A stretch of DNA of 11,051 nt from an uncultured Rikenellaceae bacterium (lineage in GTDB: Bacteria > Bacteroidota > Bacteroidia > Bacteroidales > Rikenellaceae), in assembly GCA_904501625.1 (NCBI GenBank), contig CAJGBR010000048.1, positions 1 through 11,051 of the forward strand. The letters run 5' to 3'. Position numbers and translations under genes: made by a program. Of the stretch, positions 5,341-11,051 are shown piece after piece (position 1 is the first letter of the stretch; each line of letters begins with the position of its first letter). The notes under the pieces were generated by a model. The model was not told the DNA's origin. It worked only from the letters and a program-made list of their open reading frames with translations, and made no database searches.

Positions 5341-7167
5341 TTAATTATTTTTCATTCGTTTCAAAGGCTCGAAAGGTCTGCCGCCATCTTCGAAGCCTGC
5401 GTTTTTATAAAATTCGACAAAGGTCAGACGCAACGGGTGTACAAACGCACCGAGAACTCCCATAAACAGGTTGATTGCGTGACCGATAATCATAATTAGA
5501 ATAGTGATAATCAAACCTACGACAGGAATGTCCGGACTCATACCTATTGCCAACGAGTTAAAGACGTTGGCAATGATACCGCTACAGATACCCAAAGCAA
5601 AGAGTCTGATATAGGAAAGAAGGTCACCCATAAATCCAGTAACATTATTGTACATATCCCAGAGGCCCGATCCGAAGTTTACAAGTGGATTCTTGCCGGG
5701 TGAATTCATAAAGAACATCATAAAGAATGCAACACCCAGGATAGCGTAATAGGCTACACTTGAAGTCGTAAACCCTTCGATGCTTATAGGCATACCCATA
5801 GCCAATCCCGATGCAACGAGTGTGATAATCCAACCGATGGTTGACATTCCATACATCCAGCCGAAACGTTTCATTGCGAAATAAGCTTTGAGTCCCATTG
5901 CATAGAGCAGCTGTACGACCCCCACATAGATTGCAACTGTAAACATCTTGTCTTGAGCGATGAACATATCCTTGATGTTGACAAGTGCTGGTACCTTGGC
6001 GAGTTCTACTCCGAAGAATGTGCCAGTCAGGGCTCCGAATACAACGGTAGATAGTCCGCACCAGAATACCAAATCTGCTACATCACGTTTGCCTCCTTTG
6101 GGTAGTCTAAAGTGTAGGACAGATGCCAACACGACGAATATCAGACCATATCCAGCATCTCCTAGACAGAATCCGAAAAACATCATAAAGAATGGGGCAA
6201 AGAATGGTGTCAGGTCGGTAGCGTGGTAATTCGGCAGTGCATAGAGATTTGAAATCACCTCAAACAGACGGGCAAAGCGTCCATTTTTCAGCACTATGGG
6301 CGGATTGTCCTCAGTAGATGGTTCATCTTTAAATGAGATGATGTCTTGTTCGTTATCAAGGAATTTATCAACATCTGCAATGTTCTCTTTTTTGCACCAA
6401 CCTTCAAGAACTACGAGTGAGCCTTCGGCTTCACGATTGCCACCGGCAGCGAGAGTTTTATCTATTTGCAATTGTGCTTTAAGGTCCTCTTCCACGGGAG
6501 TCAGCATTTCGCGTGAAGTCACACAAACAAGTATTTCGTGTTCATATTCGGTACGCTTTTGTTCAAGTTCGGCAATCTGATTCGCTACGATCGTGTAGTC
6601 AGACTGTGGAACTTTTATCTCCTCTGCCGAATTCAGAATAAGAGGCTGTTCTGAAACATCTCTGATTGCTACGAAATAACTGATTCCCTTCTCAGAACTG
6701 ATCAGTTCGATGGTGGCTTGCTGACTCCACACATCACGGTTTGCATTGAAGATGTTGTCGTAACTTGTGAAGAAGTGTACACTAACTCCAGCATTGTTCA
6801 GTTCTGCAATCAGTTGAGGTTCAAAACGTCCCCATACCTGCAGTGCCTCCGATTCAGCTTGCAACTTTTGAATCTGTGCTGTCAGATCTGCGATCTGAGC
6901 TATCGCAACATTATATTTGTCATAAACCTCACGACCATTGTTCAACGGTTTGATATTGGTCAGATTGGCTGTTTTTGAACGTCGATTTAAATCGGCACGA
7001 ATAGTTGCATATTGGTTTATGGTTTGCAACATTCTCAGTTCTTCGCCACTCGGAGTCCAATCAGATAATGAGATGTCGACAAGTCCAAGCTCTTGAAGTC
7101 TGTAAAGAAATCCCTCATAATCACTGTGATGTAGTATCAGGGAATATTTCATCATTGGTACTATCAT
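5341..7167 (-). CDS. atpI: V-type ATP synthase subunit I (stator and ion channel)
   Basis: This 608-residue equivalent of eukaryotic subunit a anchors the peripheral stalks and forms the ion half-channels against the K ring. Residues 1 to about 320 are hydrophilic, with heptad-like stretches near 85-112 and 190-235 (AQIADLTAQIQKLQAESEAL), the arm that contacts the stalk. The membrane half starts at PFFAPFFMMFFGFCLGDAGY (321-340) and has about seven or eight helices. The essential Arg is probably Arg521 in SYIRLFALG (519-526), and GHAINLFMGVLGAFVHPLRL (562-581) is the matching conserved helix. The start codon overlaps the stop of subunit D as ATGA, so the two are translationally coupled. A second start at Met5 or Met6 is possible, but the coupling favours the first ATG. 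Nothing appears to be missing. Confidence 0.94.
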   Translation of the reverse strand: MIVPMMKYSLILHHSDYEGFLYRLQELGLVDISLSDWTPSGEELRMLQTINQYATIRADLNRRSKTANLTNIKPLNNGREVYDKYNVAIAQIADLTAQIQKLQAESEALQVWGRFEPQLIAELNNAGVSVHFFTSYDNIFNANRDVWSQQATIELISSEKGISYFVAIRDVSEQPLILNSAEEIKVPQSDYTIVANQIAELEQKRTEYEHEILVCVTSREMLTPVEEDLKAQLQIDKTLAAGGNREAEGSLVVLEGWCKKENIADVDKFLDNEQDIISFKDEPSTEDNPPIVLKNGRFARLFEVISNLYALPNYHATDLTPFFAPFFMMFFGFCLGDAGYGLIFVVLASVLHFRLPKGGKRDVADLVFWCGLSTVVFGALTGTFFGVELAKVPALVNIKDMFIAQDKMFTVAIYVGVVQLLYAMGLKAYFAMKRFGWMYGMSTIGWIITLVASGLAMGMPISIEGFTTSSVAYYAILGVAFFMMFFMNSPGKNPLVNFGSGLWDMYNNVTGFMGDLLSYIRLFALGICSGIIANVFNSLAIGMSPDIPVVGLIITILIMIIGHAINLFMGVLGAFVHPLRLTFVEFYKNAGFEDGGRPFEPLKRMKNN

Positions 7168-7763
7168 ACAGTTTCCTCCTCTGCTTGTTTGTTTTTAACT
7201 ATTTTCTGAGATGATTTTGAGAGATTCTCTTCATCTTCGAGATATCGTTTGATTTTTCTGATAGCATCTTCGTATCCTGGAATCTGAACCTTTTCATATA
7301 GGTTTACCTTTTGAGTGGTCTTTTTGCGGGCATATTCGAGCACCTCGGTCTTTTTGCGGAAAAATTCTCCCTCTATGCCGAGCCTTGCGATCTGTTTGAG
7401 TAGATTGATACCATCATAAATCCACGCCGGTGAACTGAAAAGGTCATAGGCTTTCTCTTCGAATATTATGTTCTGAAGAATTGGAATTCTTACTCCAGCG
7501 ATTTTTGTGACGTTTAACTCAATGTCTTTGACCTTTATCAACTCAGGATCGAATTCGCCCCACAACTGAGCCATATAGTCATAACGACTCAGCAACTCTT
7601 CGATTTGTGCCGAATATTGTTCGGACATATCTCGAGCCTTTCTGACTTCGAGTCGCAAGGCAGACTCCTTACTCTTGATTGTGGGCAAAGCTCTCGTCCT
7701 TATTTTGAGCTGTTTGCCTAACTCGTTGAGTGACGTTTTATTGAATTGATATTTTATTGCCAT
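7164..7763 (-). CDS. atpD: V-type ATP synthase subunit D (central shaft)
   Basis: This 199-residue protein forms the rotor shaft that passes through the A3B3 head and turns with the K ring. The N-terminus YQFNKTSLNELGKQLKIRTR, followed by LPTIKSKESALRLEVRKARD, is the recognisable subunit D helix. A second long charged helix near the C-terminus (about 145-195) completes the expected antiparallel coiled coil, with a more variable middle. AAGGA lies just before the ATG at 7763, one of the few Shine-Dalgarno-like sequences here. The gene follows B after 30 bases and overlaps I by four bases (ATGA). The length is usual for the family. Confidence 0.92.
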   Translation of the reverse strand: MAIKYQFNKTSLNELGKQLKIRTRALPTIKSKESALRLEVRKARDMSEQYSAQIEELLSRYDYMAQLWGEFDPELIKVKDIELNVTKIAGVRIPILQNIIFEEKAYDLFSSPAWIYDGINLLKQIARLGIEGEFFRKKTEVLEYARKKTTQKVNLYEKVQIPGYEDAIRKIKRYLEDEENLSKSSQKIVKNKQAEEETV

Positions 7764-7793
7764 ATCCTTATTGTGTTAAAGGTGGGCATTATT

Positions 7794-9119
7794 TTAATTT
7801 TCTGTCGGCCAATATTTTTGGGTAAGTTCGGCTTTGATTGCCACTTCCGGTTTGGTGAAATATTGGGCAAATAATTTCCAGGCTATATCCAGCATCTTGT
7901 CGATGTCGATATTTACGTCAATTGAGAGTAATTCGCGTGAGTAGTCCTTTGCGAATGCCAAAGCACGTTCATCATAGTTTGTCAAATCGAACCCATTTTC
8001 GAGTTTCGTTTTGGCATTTGCTGCATCTGCAAACAGTCGAATTGCAGCATTCATAACCTGTGCGTGGTCTTCGCGGGTTTTCTTACTGATCACAAGTTGT
8101 TTCAGACGAGAAAGACTTCTGAACGGGTCAATAATGACTTTACCTGTGTCCGAGTCGTTTCTCAGGAATAACTGACCTTCAGTGATGTAACCCGTGTTAT
8201 CAGGAACTGCGTGGGTAATATCTCCAGCATTAAGTGTTGTTACGGCAATGATTGTGATTGAGCCTCCGTTTGGCAACTGTACAGCCTTTTCGTAGATTTT
8301 TGACAAATCCGAGTAGAGTGAACCAGGCATTGAGTCTTTTGACGGAATCTGGTCCATACGGTTTGCTACGATTGCAAGTGCATCAGAATATAGTGTCATA
8401 TCTGTCAGCAGTACCAATACCTTTTCGCCTTTATCCACTGCGAAGTATTCGGCTGCTGTAAGTGCCATATTCGGAACAAGCAGTCGTTCGACAGGTGGCT
8501 CTTCAGTCGTATTTACGAAACTTACGATACGGTCGAGTACGCCTGCATTTTCAAATGTGTTCTTAAAGAACAGAAAGTCGTCATTGGTCATCCCCATACC
8601 TCCGAGGATAATTTTGTCGGCTTTGGCACGGAGAGCTACCATTGCCATAACCTGGTTGTAAGGTTGATCAGGATCGGCAAAGAATGGAATCTTTTGACCA
8701 GATACAATCGTATTGTTAAGGTCGATACCTGCGATACCCGTAGCAATCAACTCTGAGGGTTGGATACGTTTGAACGGGTTCACCGTAGGACCTCCAATTG
8801 GACGAATCTCTCCCTCGGTGATAGGAGCTCCCTGAATAGGTTGTCCGTATGCATTGAAGAAACGTCCGGCGAGTTGGTCGCTGACTCTGAGTGATGGCGG
8901 ATTTCCGTGGAAAACGACCTCTGCATCGTTGTGAATTCCCTCGGTTCCAGAGAATACCTGAAGCGTAACATTCTCGCCATTGATTTTTACAACCTGGGCC
9001 AATCTGCCGTCAACCGTAGCCAATTCGTCATTACCGATGCCTTGTGCCTTCAGAGAGACGGTTGCTTTGGTAATATTTTCGATTTTTGTATATATTTTTT
9101 GAAATGCTTTGACTTCCAT
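7794..9119 (-). CDS. atpB: V-type ATP synthase subunit B (regulatory nucleotide-binding)
   Basis: This 441-residue non-catalytic subunit alternates with A in the soluble head. The frame is open up to a TTG at 9152 that overlaps the A gene, but the first ATG, at 9119, begins MEVKAFQKIYTKIENIT, as in Bacteroidetes relatives, so I use that. The P-loop found in A is replaced by VSGQKIPFFADPDQPYNQ, as expected for B. LLTDMTLYSDAL is the Walker B-like strand, and PDNTGYITEGQ followed by FRSLSRLKQL carries the Arg contributed to the neighbouring A site. The start lies 10 bases after the A stop. An AAAGG abuts the ATG, too close to be a typical Shine-Dalgarno sequence. The sequence appears complete and functional. 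Confidence 0.94.
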   Translation of the reverse strand: MEVKAFQKIYTKIENITKATVSLKAQGIGNDELATVDGRLAQVVKINGENVTLQVFSGTEGIHNDAEVVFHGNPPSLRVSDQLAGRFFNAYGQPIQGAPITEGEIRPIGGPTVNPFKRIQPSELIATGIAGIDLNNTIVSGQKIPFFADPDQPYNQVMAMVALRAKADKIILGGMGMTNDDFLFFKNTFENAGVLDRIVSFVNTTEEPPVERLLVPNMALTAAEYFAVDKGEKVLVLLTDMTLYSDALAIVANRMDQIPSKDSMPGSLYSDLSKIYEKAVQLPNGGSITIIAVTTLNAGDITHAVPDNTGYITEGQLFLRNDSDTGKVIIDPFRSLSRLKQLVISKKTREDHAQVMNAAIRLFADAANAKTKLENGFDLTNYDERALAFAKDYSRELLSIDVNIDIDKMLDIAWKLFAQYFTKPEVAIKAELTQKYWPTEN

Positions 9120-9129
9120 ACCTTTATGC

Positions 9130-10887
9130 TTATTTGGTTTGACGTTCTGCAATCAGGGTGTCAATCTGAGAATTGTATTGATTGAATTGTTCACTCTGAT
9201 ATTGGCAGTAATTCATCTGTTTGAACAGGTTTATCAAATTCTTATAGAATCCCGAACATTCTTCAAATGCTTTGAATGAGAATGTTTTGTGACAGATGTC
9301 TATAATCTTTTTGTACATAAATTTCTGACGTTCGATAGGTGTATTCGAGTCAATTTTATCGAATGCATCTTGTTGTAGAATGACGAAGTCGATCAGTTCT
9401 GATTTCCAATATCTGTCGTGGTAGTCGATGGGTACTGAGTCATCACCGAGGATATTAATCTGTTCAGATGCCTCTTTGCCACGTTGCATAATTGTTTTTC
9501 CTTCACGTACTTGAGATACCCATTGGTCATCGATATTTTGGTTGAGGTAATTTTCGATTTCTGGATATTCGAGATACTTTGAGTAGCTGTCCATTGGGTC
9601 AATGGCAGGATAGCGTTTACTGTCGGCACGTCCTTGTGACAAGGCGTAGAAACAACGTGCAATTTTCTTGGTCGATTCTGTTACAGGTTCTTTTAGGTTA
9701 CCACCTGCGGGAGAAACTGTTCCGATAAATGTAACGGATCCTGTCTGTCCGTTGTTCAGAGAGACGATTCCTGCACGAGAGTAGAAGTTTGAGATGATAG
9801 CAGAAAGGTCCATCGGGAATCCGTCAGGGCCTGGCAACTCTTCCAGACGGTTTGACATTTCACGCAAAGCTTGTGCCCATCGTGATGTCGAGTCTGCAAG
9901 AATCAGAACTTTCAATCCCATTGACCGGTAGTATTCACCAATTGTCATACCGGTGTAGACAGATGCTTCACGAGCAGCAACAGGCATATTTGATGTATTG
10001 CAAATGATGCAAGTACGTTCCATAAGTTTATGACCTGTGTGTGGGTCATCGAGATGTGGGAATTCTGCGAAGATTTCCACAACCTCATTGGCACGTTCTC
10101 CACAAGCTACGATGATGATGACGTCGGCATCAGCTTGTTTTGAGATCGCGTGTTGAAGTACGGTCTTCCCAGCACCGAACGGACCAGGAATAAATCCCGT
10201 TCCACCTTCGGCAATCGGGTTGAAGGTGTCAATCGCACGAACACCTGTTTCCATCATACGATATGGACGCGGTTTATTTTTGTATGCCGTAATAGCTCGT
10301 TTAACAGGCCATTTCTGTATCATAGTAACTGTATGTTCCGAACCCTCACTATCAACGATTATGGCCATTTTGTCGGTTACGAGGTAGTCACCCTCTTCGG
10401 CAATCTCTTTTATTGTATACTCGTTGGTCAGTTCAAACGGAACCATAATTTTATGGTCAACCCATTTTTCTTTAACCGACCCGAGCCACGCTCCGGCTGA
10501 GACCTTGTCGCCGACCTTTGCCAATGGTTTGAAATGCCATTTTACATCAAAGTCGAGAGGCTCGGTACGAGTCCCGCGTTCGATGAACAGCGACGGCATC
10601 TTCTCAAGGTCGTTTTGCAGTCCGTCGTAACTTTTTGACAAGATGCCCGGACCCAGCGTTACTTCGAGCATATGTCCTTGAAATTCGACTTTGTCTCCGA
10701 TTTTCAAACCTTGTGTCGAGTCGAAAACCTGTACATAAGCCTTATTGCCGATGACCTTGATGACTTCGGCCATCATTTTTATTTCGCCCAATGTGATAAG
10801 ACAGATTTCATTTTGTCCGACGGGACCATTGACCTCTACTGTCACAAGGTTCGAAATAATACCTGATACTTGACCGGTTGTATTCAT
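9130..10887 (-). CDS. atpA: V-type ATP synthase subunit A (catalytic)
   Basis: This 585-residue catalytic subunit hydrolyses or makes ATP in the cytoplasmic head. An N-terminal beta barrel (about 1-70) is followed by the long inserted 'non-homologous' region typical of A subunits (about 115-195). The nucleotide-binding domain has Walker A GPFGAGKT at 235-242 with Lys241, GERANEVVE at 263-271 carrying the catalytic Glu, and LILADSTSRWAQALREMSNR as the Walker B and following helix. PGPDGFP and the C-terminal helical domain are also present. The ATG at 10887 lies 15 bases after the stop of the preceding gene, in an A-rich spacer without a Shine-Dalgarno sequence. All catalytic residues I can check are present. 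Confidence 0.95.
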   Translation of the reverse strand: MNTTGQVSGIISNLVTVEVNGPVGQNEICLITLGEIKMMAEVIKVIGNKAYVQVFDSTQGLKIGDKVEFQGHMLEVTLGPGILSKSYDGLQNDLEKMPSLFIERGTRTEPLDFDVKWHFKPLAKVGDKVSAGAWLGSVKEKWVDHKIMVPFELTNEYTIKEIAEEGDYLVTDKMAIIVDSEGSEHTVTMIQKWPVKRAITAYKNKPRPYRMMETGVRAIDTFNPIAEGGTGFIPGPFGAGKTVLQHAISKQADADVIIIVACGERANEVVEIFAEFPHLDDPHTGHKLMERTCIICNTSNMPVAAREASVYTGMTIGEYYRSMGLKVLILADSTSRWAQALREMSNRLEELPGPDGFPMDLSAIISNFYSRAGIVSLNNGQTGSVTFIGTVSPAGGNLKEPVTESTKKIARCFYALSQGRADSKRYPAIDPMDSYSKYLEYPEIENYLNQNIDDQWVSQVREGKTIMQRGKEASEQINILGDDSVPIDYHDRYWKSELIDFVILQQDAFDKIDSNTPIERQKFMYKKIIDICHKTFSFKAFEECSGFYKNLINLFKQMNYCQYQSEQFNQYNSQIDTLIAERQTK

Positions 10888-10902
10888 ATGTTTTGTTTTT
10901 AA

Positions 10903-11051
10903 TTATTTCTTCTGTATAATTTCCTCACTGCGAGAGTCTACGAGTTCTGGTGCTCGCAGCGAATTGCTCAACTCGCGGAACAGACGTTCGCCTTCAGATT
11001 TATCCAGACGCAGCCATCTGTCTATGATGTTTATCCTGACCAGATATCCGA
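10903..11051 (-). CDS. Probable DUF2764 protein of the V-ATPase operon (C-terminal fragment)
   Basis: Only the last 49 codons are in the window. They read GYLVRINIIDRWLRLDKSEG, then ERLFRELSNSLRAPELVDSR, ending SEEIIQKK. A helix with R-W-x-x-L-D followed by a charged F-x-x-L segment is what I expect at the end of the DUF2764 proteins encoded just before subunit A in Bacteroidetes and Chlamydia V-ATPase operons. The assignment rests on position and on this short resemblance. An unusual subunit E is the main alternative. The stop lies 15 bases before the A start, consistent with one transcript. The role of the family in the complex is unknown; a stalk or assembly function is often supposed. Confidence 0.6.
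   Translation of the reverse strand, partial: GYLVRINIIDRWLRLDKSEGERLFRELSNSLRAPELVDSRSEEIIQKK

Noticed and set aside
6991..7009. Sigma-54-like site, CGGCACG...TTGCA, on the plus strand
   Set aside because: The spacing is one base too long, the first T is missing, and it lies inside and antisense to the subunit I gene.
9120..9152. Longer N-terminus for subunit B from a TTG codon
   Set aside because: The extension overlaps the subunit A gene, starts at a poor codon and adds residues absent from relatives; the ATG at 9119 matches the family start.
4841..11051. Possible disruption or inactive subunit in the V-ATPase operon
   Set aside because: Every complete subunit has full length, intact key residues and normal junctions; no frameshift or insertion is visible.

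Overview
The window looks like a chromosomal segment of a member of the Bacteroidota, probably order Bacteroidales. The evidence is a DUF4290 protein (a family I know only from this phylum), a V-type ATPase operon of the compact Bacteroidetes/Chlamydia layout, a TTTG / TAnnTTTG promoter (the phylum's -33/-7 type), and start codons that mostly lack a Shine-Dalgarno sequence. Coding density is high, and no gene-free stretch exceeds 300 bases.

Left block (1-3413, minus strand, read right to left): a DUF4290 protein, a small unrecognised membrane protein, then a complete periplasmic-binding lipoprotein and FecCD/BtuC-type permease, and the first third of the FecE/BtuD-type ATPase, which runs off the left edge. 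The last three form a type II ABC importer for a metal chelate (iron-siderophore, haem or cobalamin). The tight spacing suggests one transcript.

Middle (3414-4804): a divergent intergenic region of 218 bases, then a plus-strand NtrC-type regulator with a receiver and a sigma-54 AAA+ domain. Two points stand out. The regulator has Gly where the phosphorylated Asp of the receiver should be, and it ends without a Fis-type DNA-binding domain. The region before it carries three exact copies of the palindrome TTTGCAAA at an exact 26-base period. The third copy overlaps the best -7 promoter element and the second supplies its -33 element.

Right block (4838-11051, minus strand, read right to left): a V-type ATPase operon in the order DUF2764 protein (partial), A, B, D, I, K. 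A and B form the nucleotide-binding head, D the central shaft, I the stator/ion-channel subunit and K the proteolipid ring. K carries the residues that bind Na+ in the Enterococcus hirae enzyme, so sodium coupling is plausible. No C, F or G gene lies between the recognised genes. The operon converges on the regulator gene, and a hairpin spans the end of that gene.

Most of the window is ordinary conserved gene content. The points most worth a second look are the degenerate receiver and the phased palindromes in front of it. I see no mobile element, CRISPR array, tRNA or rRNA.
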